This document shows positions 10,601 to 18,800 of a stretch of DNA of 64,000 nt, piece by piece. The first letter of the stretch is position 1, and each line of letters begins with the position of its first letter. The notes under the pieces were generated by a model, which worked only from the letters and a program-made list of their open reading frames with translations, had not been told where the DNA came from and ran no database searches. A program made the position numbers and the translations under genes. Origin of the DNA: Verrucomicrobiaceae bacterium (GTDB lineage: Bacteria; Verrucomicrobiota; Verrucomicrobiia; Verrucomicrobiales; Verrucomicrobiaceae); assembly GCA_016795365.1 (NCBI GenBank), contig JAEUHN010000005.1, positions 124,001 through 188,000 on the forward strand, in the 5' to 3' direction.

Positions 10601-13600
10601 GAGGCCACGCAGCCACCAGCTGATCCTCTGCCATCGCCGTGGCTTCATGCCGACATCGGCAGTGTGGGGCAGCCCGGCGATGCAACGTATGCAGGAACCA
10701 CCGGCACATTCATCATGTCGGGTGGGGGCGATGACATCTTCAACAACGCCGACGCCTTCCACTATGCGTATCAGCCGCTCACCGGCGATGGCGAGATCGT
10801 GGCGCGCGTGCAGTCGCTCTCGGCCACCGACCCTTACACGAAGGCGGGCCTCATGATTCGCGAAAGCACGGGGGCCGGTGCGAAGAACGTGATGGTCAAT
10901 CTCATGTCCGCGCACGGCTCGCAGGTGCAGTGGCGCGACACGACGGACGGCGGCTCAAACTACCAACTCGGCCCCAACCAAGCCGCGCCGTATTGGCTGC
11001 GTCTGCGTCGTCAGGGCAATGTGATCACTGGCTACGTGTCCGGCACCAGCGGAGGTTGGTCGCAGATAACAAGCGTGACGCTGCCGATGAATAATAGCGT
11101 GCTCATCGGCATGGCGCTCACCGCGCACAACAACGCGCAGACCGCGACCGGCTTGTTTGATAACGTCAGCGTTATCACGGGCTCGTTGCCACTTGATCTG
11201 CACATCAACTTCCAGCCTGCAGGTGCTCCGATTCCTGAAGGTTACCTTGCGGACACAGGTCTGGTGTATGGCGCACGCGATGGTGGCCTCACGTATGGCT
11301 GGAGCGAGGACAACACCGCCTTCGCGCGTGACCGCAATGCAGGGACGTCACCCGATCAGCGCTACGACACGCTCAACCACATGAAGCACAGCAGCGCGCC
11401 CACGGTGCGCTCCTGGGCGTTGGCGCTTCCGAATGCAACGTATTCCGTGCATCTTGTGGCTGGCGATCCGACCACGACAGACAGCACCCACGAGGTCACG
11501 GCCGAAGGTGTCACGCTGCTCAGTGGCATCCCAACCAATGCGACGCCCTTCATCGAAGGCACGGCGACTATCACAGTGAACGACGGCGTGCTGAATCTTG
11601 CGCAAGGAGCAGGCGGTGCGAATACCAAGCTATGCTTCATCGACATCACCGCCGTGCAAGGTGCGGTCAATGTGGTGCTCACCTCGCCTGCTCATCAGAG
11701 CACGCACTATGGTGCGGCGGCTGCTACAGTGAATCTCAGTGCTGCGGCTTCGACCTCGAATAGTGGTGCAAGCATCACAAGCGTGGAGTTCTATGATGGA
11801 CTGACCCTGATCGGCAGCGACACGAGCGCGCCGTTTGAGCTGGCCTGGAATACGCCAGGCGCTGGCACGCATCGCCTCATGGCGAGAGCCATCGATTCGA
11901 CCGGTGCGAGCGGCCTCTCGTCGTTCAGCGATATCACGGTGAGCGCGGATGGCGCGTTCGGTTTGAATGCCGAATACTGGCCGAACCTCACGATGCAGGG
12001 CACGCCGCTCACTCGGGTTGATTCAAACATCCAGTTCGACTGGACCACCGGCATCCCGATGAGCGGCATCCCGAACGACAACTTCAGCGTGCGTTGGGTG
12101 GGGCGAATCAAGGCCCCCGTTACTGGCACCTACACCTTCAAAACCGCGACTGACGATGGCTGCCGCTTGTGGGTGAATGGACAGCTCATCATTGATCGCT
12201 GGGTGAACCAGGGTGCGACTCCTGCCTGGACCGGAAGCATCGCATTGACGGCTGGCACGATTTACGAGTTCGAGATGCACTACTTTGAGAACTACGGAGG
12301 CGCCAGCGCGCTGCTCTCGTGGTCAGTCCCCAGCTTGATCGCTGAGACGCCGGTGCCGATGACGAACCTCTATGTGCCTTCGGCTGGCTCCAATCACCGT
12401 CCACGCACGCCTGACATCCTCATTCCGGCTGCTGATGGGGAACTGGTCGATCCCGTCAGCATGGTGATGCAATCGAGTCTTTTTGAAGACCAGGATGCGG
12501 CTCAGACGCATGCATCGACCGAGTGGCAAATCTGGAGCACCGATGTGGTGCCCGTGCAGGTGTGGGGTGCGACGGTGGCGAGCGGCCTGGCACTGACTCA
12601 TGCAGGCCTCGCGGATGGGGCGTTCGTGAATGGGTTCACAGCGCTGGCGAACAATGTGAACTACCAGCTTCGAGTGCGGCACAAGGATAGCAGCGCAGCA
12701 TCGAGCACCGAGTGGAGCGTGTTCGCGGTGCGCAATTTCACCACCACACCTCCCGATGATCCGCGCGGTGTGACGGCGGAATACTATGCGAACACCACGC
12801 GGTTGGGCACAACGCCAGCGCTGACTCGCACCGAAACGAACATCAATTACGACTACGGCAATGGTGCCCCGCCGAGCACGAGCAATGTGGGCACTGACAA
12901 CTTCTCCGTCCGCTGGCGTGCACGCATCAAGCCGCAGTTCAGTGAGACCTACATGTTCAAGACGATCACCGATGATGGTGCTCGTTTGTGGGTGAACGGG
13001 CAGCTGCTCATCGACAAGTGGGTGGGCCAGGGCGCTACGCCATGGACGGGTAGCATCACCCTCGTGGCCGGTCAGTATTACGACCTTGAGATGCAATACT
13101 TCGATGGAGCCTTTGGCGCCTCGGCCAAGCTGTATTGGAGCAGTCCCAGCCTCACTGAGGAAATCATCCCCGCGCTTCGACTGTATGCGATCAATGCCGG
13201 GGCCAATCATCGTCCGCTGGTGCCAGGCGTCGCCGGTCCGATGGTGAATGGAGGCTGGTTGGACGTGGCATCCACGAGCACCATCACCAGCACCGCCTTC
13301 GAAGATCAGGACGCAGCCCACACCCACGTCGCCACGGATTGGGAGATCTGGGACAATGATGCCACTCCTACCCGCATCTGGTCCGCGCTCGGTCAGACGG
13401 GAAGCCGGCGCACGGCGATCGCTCTGAGCGATGGCACCTTTGAGGGCACGCATTCGGGCCGCACCACCCTCATTGCCGAGGCCGCTTACAAGATTCGTCT
13501 CCGTCACAAAGACAGCAGTGCCGACGCCAACAGCGAATGGAGCGCGTGGAGTGATTTTGTCGTCTTCGTTGGCAGCGGCTCGCTGAACCCGCATGGGCTA

Positions 13601-14404
13601 CTTGCGCAGTTCTATCCCGATACTCAGACCTTCACTGGCACGCCGCTGTCCCGCATTGATCAGAACATCAACTTCAACTGGGTGGGCGGCAGCCCCATGG
13701 CCGGTGTGGGCGTGGACAATTACGTCGCACGCTGGACAGGACGCATCATGCCCGAGTTCAGCGAGACCTACACCTTCAAGACGGAATCCGACGACGGTGT
13801 TCGCCTCTACGTGAACGGGCAGCTCATCATCGACAAGTTCCAATACCAGGGCACCACGCAGTGGACCGGCACAATCGCCCTCGTAGCCGGGCAGAAGTAT
13901 GACATCCAGCTCGATTACCTCGAAGGCGGGTTTGATGCCAATGTGAAGCTCATGTGGAGCAGCCCCAGCCGCCCCGAGGAGGTCGTTCCCGGCTCACGTC
14001 TGTATCTGTCCGCCCCATGGAATTCGTGGCGCAGCGACACCAACAACTTCACACTCGCCGAACAAGGCAATGCAGCCATCAGCGGCGAGACTGCCGACCC
14101 CGATCAAGACGGTCTGCCCAACCTTCTCGAATACGCCTTCCGCACCTCGCCCAAGACCCGCACCGGTCGTCAGGACACCCTGACCAAGGCACCTGCCGAA
14201 CTGACGCTCGACTTCCCCGTGAACCGCGAAGCCACCGATCTGCTCATCACCGTCGAATGGTCCACCGACCTCTCTAATTGGTTCACCACTGGCGTCACCT
14301 ACGAGATCCTCAGCACCGTCGGCAACATTGACAACTACCGCGCTCACGTCGCCCTGCCATCTAATGTGCGCGCCTTCCTGCGAGTGAAGGCGGTGAAGCA
14401 GTAG
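7688..14404 (+). CDS. Secreted PQQ-type sugar dehydrogenase / cytochrome c / PA14 multidomain protein
   Basis: The product is 2238 residues from the ATG at 7688; a TTG 12 bases upstream is less likely. Residues 1-23 are a signal peptide ending SSALA. Order of parts: glucose/sorbosone dehydrogenase-type beta-propeller (~58-453); a linking region typical of these fusions (~462-595); a concanavalin-like domain (~597-788); a cytochrome c region with two haem motifs, CLACH (799-803) and CAHCH (884-888); a second concanavalin-like domain (~981-1168); a malectin-like domain (~1170-1328); an Ig-like domain (~1331-1420); and three PA14 domains (~1421-1568, 1693-1833, 1968-2108) separated by two fibronectin-like spacers. 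The tail has the calcium-type motif DPDQDGLPN. By family, it should oxidise a sugar in the periplasm or outside the cell and pass electrons to haem, while PA14 and concanavalin-like parts bind glycans. The substrate is not evident. Confidence 0.85.
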   Translation: MKLFLLPLRLALAVLALTSSALADYGLTSRPSFTAYNGGTLPTTAPTFSGSWSTVPAFNNLTFINALGITQMPGTNNMVVWEREGRVYIFDKSANTSTKTLALDITSKCQGWDDSGLLALAFHPNFGAGPSNNRYVFIYYTWVTPGTVTGSSTVRPATFKANRDRLARFVVNPDGTIDPASETIFIDQVSQSVWHNGGGMFFHPDNGFLYLTNGDDAQASVNTQRVDRGLYSGVLRIDVDQRGGSISHPIPRQPQPAGSITQNYYIPNDNPFVGQANAMEELFCIGLRSPHRMTIDPVSKRIFIGDVGLASWEEIDVINPGESALNFQWDKVEGNNGDLTAPYIGTNRRPIIHYSHSEGSAVIGGYVYRGSEFAADLAGKYIFGDNGTGNIWYLDESTTPATKVQLAQLPNGSGPSAGSNYIGLSSFGVDSNNELYLCQMSSLGGKIYKLSRSGSPPAALPTTLSATGLLNATSFTNGATPVPTSSFIHYNGITPLWSDRADKTRWFAIPDGQQIGYAPAGDWTFPNGSVFLKHFSLPVDDANPTVLKRLETRVLVRDGNGQIYGMTYKWRADNSDADLVTTGFTEDVPVVGNVNLGTLTSTDIGSPQAGNTVPLNGGYAVTGGGADIFGTSDSFRYVASQKTGDFDIATRIESVTNANLYTKAGLMVRESLAANARNLMALVFPTNEARNNNNGGYEFQYRETTGGGSAAIYPTAPQPAVRYPNAWLRMKRAGDVFTAYYSRNGTTWTLYATKTLALPSTVYFGMAITSHTTSALATANFYFNINRTQPWYFPGRQDCLACHTNNAGGVLGINTQSNNNMKLFTETGVTDNQMRAWNHVGYLNTGMSDSAFEASLSGLVTMASLNDTNASAEHRMRSYLDSNCAHCHRPGGVHAFWDARLESSLGSAGIINGIVQDTLGISGAKILVPQSVEQSTMYVRMASATAHYKMPPLAKNVVDQQAMAVLEQWISEATQPPADPLPSPWLHADIGSVGQPGDATYAGTTGTFIMSGGGDDIFNNADAFHYAYQPLTGDGEIVARVQSLSATDPYTKAGLMIRESTGAGAKNVMVNLMSAHGSQVQWRDTTDGGSNYQLGPNQAAPYWLRLRRQGNVITGYVSGTSGGWSQITSVTLPMNNSVLIGMALTAHNNAQTATGLFDNVSVITGSLPLDLHINFQPAGAPIPEGYLADTGLVYGARDGGLTYGWSEDNTAFARDRNAGTSPDQRYDTLNHMKHSSAPTVRSWALALPNATYSVHLVAGDPTTTDSTHEVTAEGVTLLSGIPTNATPFIEGTATITVNDGVLNLAQGAGGANTKLCFIDITAVQGAVNVVLTSPAHQSTHYGAAAATVNLSAAASTSNSGASITSVEFYDGLTLIGSDTSAPFELAWNTPGAGTHRLMARAIDSTGASGLSSFSDITVSADGAFGLNAEYWPNLTMQGTPLTRVDSNIQFDWTTGIPMSGIPNDNFSVRWVGRIKAPVTGTYTFKTATDDGCRLWVNGQLIIDRWVNQGATPAWTGSIALTAGTIYEFEMHYFENYGGASALLSWSVPSLIAETPVPMTNLYVPSAGSNHRPRTPDILIPAADGELVDPVSMVMQSSLFEDQDAAQTHASTEWQIWSTDVVPVQVWGATVASGLALTHAGLADGAFVNGFTALANNVNYQLRVRHKDSSAASSTEWSVFAVRNFTTTPPDDPRGVTAEYYANTTRLGTTPALTRTETNINYDYGNGAPPSTSNVGTDNFSVRWRARIKPQFSETYMFKTITDDGARLWVNGQLLIDKWVGQGATPWTGSITLVAGQYYDLEMQYFDGAFGASAKLYWSSPSLTEEIIPALRLYAINAGANHRPLVPGVAGPMVNGGWLDVASTSTITSTAFEDQDAAHTHVATDWEIWDNDATPTRIWSALGQTGSRRTAIALSDGTFEGTHSGRTTLIAEAAYKIRLRHKDSSADANSEWSAWSDFVVFVGSGSLNPHGLLAQFYPDTQTFTGTPLSRIDQNINFNWVGGSPMAGVGVDNYVARWTGRIMPEFSETYTFKTESDDGVRLYVNGQLIIDKFQYQGTTQWTGTIALVAGQKYDIQLDYLEGGFDANVKLMWSSPSRPEEVVPGSRLYLSAPWNSWRSDTNNFTLAEQGNAAISGETADPDQDGLPNLLEYAFRTSPKTRTGRQDTLTKAPAELTLDFPVNREATDLLITVEWSTDLSNWFTTGVTYEILSTVGNIDNYRAHVALPSNVRAFLRVKAVKQ

Positions 14405-14492
14405 GCAAAGGTGATGATGGACCTTGGTGGTCTCGTCGGCGGATGAAGGCCTGTCATCGGAAGGTAATACGGACTTCAACCGCCTGACTATA

Positions 14493-14527
14493 GTCGCGAA
14501 TCAACAGTGAGGCCTGATGTTCGCGAC
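14493..14527. terminator. Inverted repeat between convergent genes
   Basis: GTCGCGAA (14493-14500) pairs perfectly with TTCGCGAC (14520-14527); after a two-base bulge a further three base pairs extend the stem. It sits in the 155-base gap between two convergent genes, where a bidirectional transcription stop would be expected, but neither side has a T-tract. Nothing else was recognised in this gap. Confidence 0.4.
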
Positions 14528-14559
14528 CAATGCCCGGCCGTTGGTTGTTCGTTCACTTG

Positions 14560-15327
14560 CTACCTCCTGAACTGAGGTGGCATGGGATCGGGGATGCGTT
14601 GGGCGAGAGGGATGTTGAGCTTTTGTTCGAGCGTTTTGAGGTTCGAGATCACTCCGGGCATCTTGTTCCCATTGGCATAGTTTTGCTGGAGGATGGCGTA
14701 ACCTTTTTTCCAGGAGGCGGGATCGTTGGCGAGCTTGGCGAACTCATACGCGGCGCGGCGCTCATACACGGGCAGGGCTCCATTTTGAAACGCGAGCAAG
14801 AAGTGTTCTCCGGCTTGTTTGGGATCGGGTGGCTGAGGACGGGCGGAAAAGACTTCGCCCAGATTCTGGTGCAGGCGATAGCTTTTGGGCAGGTAGGTCA
14901 GGCCTTGCTGAATAACCTCGATGCCGCGCTTCACATAGTGCCCGTAGAGCTGCTGCGTGTAGAACTCGGGCTGCTCGCGAGCCCACGAGGCGGCGTCGTA
15001 GGCCATGAAGTTGGCCGCGTTGTCCCAGTAGCCATCGTAGCGGGGATCGAGGCGGGTGGCGATGCTCATGCGATTGTCCACGGAGCCCCAGTCCTTCTCA
15101 TCCCAGGCGGAGGCGGCGCTCAAATACAAGCCGCTGGCCACCATGGAGCGCAGGCCACCGAGGGAAGCAGCGAGGCCCATCTGCCCTAGGTTCTCCATCA
15201 CGCCCACCTCCATGCGCGGTGGCAGGACTTCTTCGGCACTGAGGTGCTGATAGACGCGATGCTCCATAGGCAGCTTCACAATGCCGACCAGGAGGAAAAG
15301 CAGCAGACCCCAGTGGCGTGGTTTCAT
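14560..15327 (-). CDS. TPR-like protein with N-terminal membrane anchor
   Basis: The product is 255 residues. The N-terminus (MKPRHWGLLLFLLVGIVKLP) is one hydrophobic segment that is probably an uncleaved membrane anchor or signal. The remainder is helical with spaced Ala/Tyr/Leu residues typical of tetratricopeptide-like repeats (for example around residues 85-230), and it ends in a Pro/Arg tail. Its start overlaps the stop of the upstream ABC-2 permease gene in an ATGA arrangement, and AAGGAG lies just before the ATG: one of the few clear ribosome-binding sites in the window, consistent with translational coupling. It may help assemble or regulate the permease. No enzymatic motif was seen. 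Confidence 0.72.
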   Translation of the reverse strand: MKPRHWGLLLFLLVGIVKLPMEHRVYQHLSAEEVLPPRMEVGVMENLGQMGLAASLGGLRSMVASGLYLSAASAWDEKDWGSVDNRMSIATRLDPRYDGYWDNAANFMAYDAASWAREQPEFYTQQLYGHYVKRGIEVIQQGLTYLPKSYRLHQNLGEVFSARPQPPDPKQAGEHFLLAFQNGALPVYERRAAYEFAKLANDPASWKKGYAILQQNYANGNKMPGVISNLKTLEQKLNIPLAQRIPDPMPPQFRR

Positions 15328-16220
15328 AGCTCCTTATCTTTGAAGAGAAAGCAGGCGACGGCGGTGTAGCCGACCACGTAAAGCCCTGCCGCCCATATCA
15401 TGTAGAGCACGCTGGTGGCGCTGACGGCCTTGCCAATCACAACGGCATCCACGGCTTCGAACAGGCTGAGGTCCGGGCAAATGATCGCGATGGCAATGGA
15501 GAGGGCGGTCTGCCAGATCGTCGCATCGCCGCGCATGAAATACTCACGCAAAAGACCTTCGCCATGTCCCAGCACGGTCATGCAAAAGGCGCTGATCACA
15601 GTGAACAAGGTGCTGCTGGCAAAGGTGGAGATCAGCAGCGCGAGCGAGGCGATGACCGCACCTTTGAGGAAGATGGCAAGCGTGCCCAGGTGCAGGCTCC
15701 AGGCGAGGCCCTGGGCGTGGATATTGGTCATCACGGAAGCCATCGCTTCGGGTGGAACGTCGCCTTTGTAGCGCTCCTTGATCGAGGCGATGGTCTCATT
15801 CACCACCATGCCCTCACGGATCCAGAGCACGGCGCTGCACACGATTTGCATGATGATCAATCCGGCCCCCATGAGCATGAGCACACCGAGCAACTTGCCG
15901 AGCAGATAATCGACTCGTGGCACGGGCTTGGCGAGGATGGTGTAGAGCGTGCGGTCTTCCACGTCCTTGGGCAGCAGGAGCGCGGTGGCGACGATGGCGA
16001 TGATCAAGGCGAAGACCAACTGCGCACCGAAGGATACGGACTTGAGCTGCTTCAATTGCTGCTCGGCATCCAGACCTGGAAACGCGAACGCAGCGGCAAC
16101 GACAATGACACAAAACACCGCAAGGAAGGCGACGATCTTCATGCGCACGAGCTGTGTCACGGTGCTCGTCGCCAGTGTCCAGATGCGGGCAGGGGAGAAG
16201 CGTTGATAGGCGTCGGTCAT
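15324..16220 (-). CDS. ABC-2 type transporter permease
   Basis: The product is 298 residues from the ATG at 16220 (MTDAYQRFSPARI). The open frame extends upstream to 16346, but the extra 42 residues look non-coding and would overlap the divergent gene's start. There are about six hydrophobic segments, with the ABC-2 permease motif PKDVEDRTLYTILAKPVPR after the second (about residue 95), as in the NosY/ABC-2 family. It would be the membrane half of an ATP-driven exporter or of a membrane-remodelling complex. No ATPase gene is adjacent, so its partner must be elsewhere. It is coupled to the TPR gene downstream by a 4-base overlap. Confidence 0.82.
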   Translation of the reverse strand: MTDAYQRFSPARIWTLATSTVTQLVRMKIVAFLAVFCVIVVAAAFAFPGLDAEQQLKQLKSVSFGAQLVFALIIAIVATALLLPKDVEDRTLYTILAKPVPRVDYLLGKLLGVLMLMGAGLIIMQIVCSAVLWIREGMVVNETIASIKERYKGDVPPEAMASVMTNIHAQGLAWSLHLGTLAIFLKGAVIASLALLISTFASSTLFTVISAFCMTVLGHGEGLLREYFMRGDATIWQTALSIAIAIICPDLSLFEAVDAVVIGKAVSATSVLYMIWAAGLYVVGYTAVACFLFKDKEL

Positions 16221-16345
16221 GCGCGGGATGATGGCATGTGGGGGCTCAAGTGCCAATGATGGAAACGTTGGATCTGTGATGGCAACAAGTTCCGCCTGGA
16301 AGAAACTTCTCGCCTGGGGCCAAGGTGATCCGGTAACGTCGTTCA

Positions 16346-16879
16346 ATGAACTGGACGCCTGAACGTAAGCGCTTTGTCCTCGCCGTGGGTGATGGGTTGA
16401 TGACGTTTCTGGTCGTCACGGCTACTTTTTGTCTGAACCATGGATTTGTGCGCTGGCTCGTGCGGAACCTGAGTCATGCACCCGAGAACCGGCGGTATTG
16501 TGTGACGCCGTTGTATGAAGCTATCGTCGCGATCACCCCAGAGAGTTGGACCCTGTTGATCGTCCTCCTCGGCATCCCCTTAGGCTTCGGCTACCTCAGT
16601 TATTCTTGTGACGAGCCGCTCATTACCAAGGTGTCTCGATGGTTGATTGCTCTGTGCGCCTTCTCCGTTATGGCCGCTGTGTCGCCCATTATGTCGATGC
16701 ACCATTGCCTTTGTGGTGACATTGACCAAACGGCTTGGGACGAGATCTTGATTCCGGGCTTGGTGGTGATCTTCGTTTACTTCTGTCGTCGGCTGGCTTG
16801 CCGCAGGTCAAAGGTCACCGGGTCTTCGCTCGCATCTCCTCCCGCCAGTTCGGGCGGTGATTCGCAGCCCAGTCTTTGA
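16346..16879 (+). CDS. Hypothetical membrane protein
   Basis: The product is 177 residues with about four hydrophobic segments (near residues 12-30, 65-85, 97-115 and 130-147) and a polar Ser/Pro-rich tail. A cysteine cluster (MHHCLCGD) lies in a loop near residue 118. I do not recognise the family. It is divergent from the ABC-2 permease gene; the 125 bases between them probably hold both promoters, but no clear -35/-10 pair was found. Its last 65 bases overlap the convergent small gene at 16815-17009, so the tail encoded there may not be under strong selection. Confidence 0.6.
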   Translation: MNWTPERKRFVLAVGDGLMTFLVVTATFCLNHGFVRWLVRNLSHAPENRRYCVTPLYEAIVAITPESWTLLIVLLGIPLGFGYLSYSCDEPLITKVSRWLIALCAFSVMAAVSPIMSMHHCLCGDIDQTAWDEILIPGLVVIFVYFCRRLACRRSKVTGSSLASPPASSGGDSQPSL

Positions 16880-17009
16880 GAGCGCGCTCGAAGCCGATGT
16901 CGTGCCCCGACTTCTGACTTTCGAGATACTTGTGCTCGAGGATCTTGGCGAGTTCGGCTTCGAAGGCGGCGTAGGCGTTGGGGAATGGCGAGGTGTTGGA
17001 CTGGCTCAT
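16815..17009 (-). CDS. Small conserved-looking hypothetical protein
   Basis: The product is 64 residues from the ATG at 17009 (MSQSNTSPFPNAYAAFEAEL). The frame opens further upstream, but that part lacks the character of the rest. It is predicted helical and ends in a charged segment (IGFERALKDWAANHRPNWRE) that resembles small verrucomicrobial proteins of unknown function as I remember them; this is not a database result. It overlaps the 3' end of the convergent membrane protein gene by 65 bases. Function unknown. Confidence 0.55.
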   Translation of the reverse strand: MSQSNTSPFPNAYAAFEAELAKILEHKYLESQKSGHDIGFERALKDWAANHRPNWREEMRAKTR

Positions 17010-17105
17010 GGGCGGGCAAGGGGTAGCCAGGACCACTCGCGAGACAAGGACGTGCATTTCAGCTCTTGCCAAGGTTTGACCGACTCCCTAACCTCGCGCC
17101 CGCTT

Positions 17106-18359
17106 ATGAAATCACCTGCCGCGAAGAAGTTGTTCCTCATGATGGTCCTGGAGTTCTTTATCTGGGGAGCCTGGCTGCCGTTGATTTGGGGCTACATGCT
17201 CAATCCTGTAGATAAGGGTGGCATCGGGTTTTCTGGATCTGAGGTCGCTTGGGTCGGCAGCGCCTTCGCCATCGCATCTGTGGTGGGCATCTTCTTCAGC
17301 AACCAGTTCGCGGACCGCAACTTCGCGGCGGAGAAGTTCATGGCCTTCAGTCACCTTGTCGGCGGTCTGGCCATCCTGGGCATGTATTTCGTGAAGGACT
17401 TCAATACTTTCTTTGCCCTGATGCTCATCCACTCGCTGCTTTACGTGCCCACGATCAGCGTCTCCAATTCCATCGCCTTCACCCACATGAAGGACGCGCA
17501 GAAAGAATTCGGCTTGGTGCGCATGGGCGGAACCATCGGATGGATCCTCGCCGCATGGCCTTTTTACTTCATCATTGGCAACAAGGTGGGGGCAGATGCC
17601 ATCGCTGCCCGACAGAATATCTTCCTCGTGTCCGGCGTTGCCTCGCTGCTGCTTGCATTCTTCAGCCTCAGTCTGCCTCATACCCCGCCGAAGCCCGCGT
17701 CCGATGGTGAGGGGCGTTTCGCTTGGCTGCGTGCCGCGTCTTTCCTGAGCAAGCCTTTCCTGCTCGTGCTCTTCATTGTCACTTTCATCGACTCGACGAT
17801 TCACAACGGCTACTTCCTCATGGCTGAAGGCTTTTTGGGCAGTAAGGTGGTTGGTATCGAACAGAAGTGGATCATGCCCGTGATGAGCATCGGTCAGATC
17901 GCCGAGATCGCGACGATGGCGGTGCTCGGCATGGTGCTCTCTCGACTCGGGTGGAAGACCACCATGATCCTCGGTGTGCTCGGCCATGCGGCACGCTTCG
18001 CCGTCTTCGCCTTCATGCCGCAGAACCAGACGATGATCATCCTCGTGCAGGTGCTGCATGGCATTTGTTACGCCTTCTTCTTCGCCACGCTCTACATCTT
18101 CATTGATGCTGCATTCCCGAAGGATGTGCGCTCCAGCGCGCAGGGTTTGTTCAATCTCCTCGTGCTCGGCCTCGGCGACCTCGCGGCCAAGTGGATCTTC
18201 ATCCCGCTGCAAGGCAGCCTCACGGCCAAGGATGGGTCCGTGGACTATCATTCGCTCTTCCTCTGGCCCACGGGCCTCTCCCTCGCAGCTGCGGTCATCC
18301 TTGTTATCGGCTTCTGGCCCCCGAAGGAACTCGAAGCTCCGGCGGATGCGGGGCATTGA
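17106..18359 (+). CDS. MFS transporter, NupG-like nucleoside:H+ symporter family
   Basis: The product is 417 residues from the ATG at 17106; the longer frame from 16857 would overlap the small gene on the other strand and adds no plausible sequence. There are about twelve hydrophobic segments, starting with LFLMMVLEFFIWGAWLPL, which matches the start of NupG/XapB-type carriers (E-F-F-x-x-G-A/C-W). FGLVRMGGTIGWI near residue 138 and TLYIFIDAAFPKDVRSSAQG near residue 326 are characteristic of this branch of the superfamily. The expected substrate is a nucleoside or related solute, imported with protons; specificity cannot be read from the sequence. It stands alone, with a small hypothetical gene following. 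Confidence 0.82.
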   Translation: MKSPAAKKLFLMMVLEFFIWGAWLPLIWGYMLNPVDKGGIGFSGSEVAWVGSAFAIASVVGIFFSNQFADRNFAAEKFMAFSHLVGGLAILGMYFVKDFNTFFALMLIHSLLYVPTISVSNSIAFTHMKDAQKEFGLVRMGGTIGWILAAWPFYFIIGNKVGADAIAARQNIFLVSGVASLLLAFFSLSLPHTPPKPASDGEGRFAWLRAASFLSKPFLLVLFIVTFIDSTIHNGYFLMAEGFLGSKVVGIEQKWIMPVMSIGQIAEIATMAVLGMVLSRLGWKTTMILGVLGHAARFAVFAFMPQNQTMIILVQVLHGICYAFFFATLYIFIDAAFPKDVRSSAQGLFNLLVLGLGDLAAKWIFIPLQGSLTAKDGSVDYHSLFLWPTGLSLAAAVILVIGFWPPKELEAPADAGH

Positions 18360-18398
18360 TGCCTGCGGCTGACCCCTATCCTTGGGCAAGACAACTCT

Positions 18399-18779
18399 AT
18401 GAAAGCGGCCTCTATTGACCTTTCTTCGGTCGGCGATGCTCACGTCATTGATGTCCCCAAGGTAGCCGAACTCCAGATGGAACTGCGAGCGCTAAAGGGA
18501 ATGCCCGGATGGCGAGAGATTCGTTCGGCTTTACTCTCTTGCGTGGCTCCGGCGCTTGTCATTGGAAACTTCCTTTTCAATCGAGCAGCTACACCCTCTG
18601 CGCTGGATTTCATTGCTTGCTTCCTGATGGCGCTGCTGCCGCTCACTATGCTCGTTCTTTTCTTGGAGCGCAGGTCTCGCCAGATCAGGCTCATGGAGGC
18701 CTTGCTCCATTGCCTTGCGGAGAATCAAAATGAACACCGTCGTATCCTCGAAAGACGCGCCCGCTCCCAGACTCATTAG
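18399..18779 (+). CDS. Hypothetical two-helix membrane protein
   Basis: The product is 126 residues with two hydrophobic segments (about residues 43-58 and 68-90) and a basic, helical C-terminal tail (ENQNEHRRILERRARS). The family is not recognised. It starts 40 bases after the MFS gene and ends 21 bases before the oxidoreductase gene, in the same direction, so all three could be on one transcript. No functional motif was seen. Confidence 0.5.
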   Translation: MKAASIDLSSVGDAHVIDVPKVAELQMELRALKGMPGWREIRSALLSCVAPALVIGNFLFNRAATPSALDFIACFLMALLPLTMLVLFLERRSRQIRLMEALLHCLAENQNEHRRILERRARSQTH

Positions 18780-18800
18780 TTTTCCGACCTTTCTTCCACC

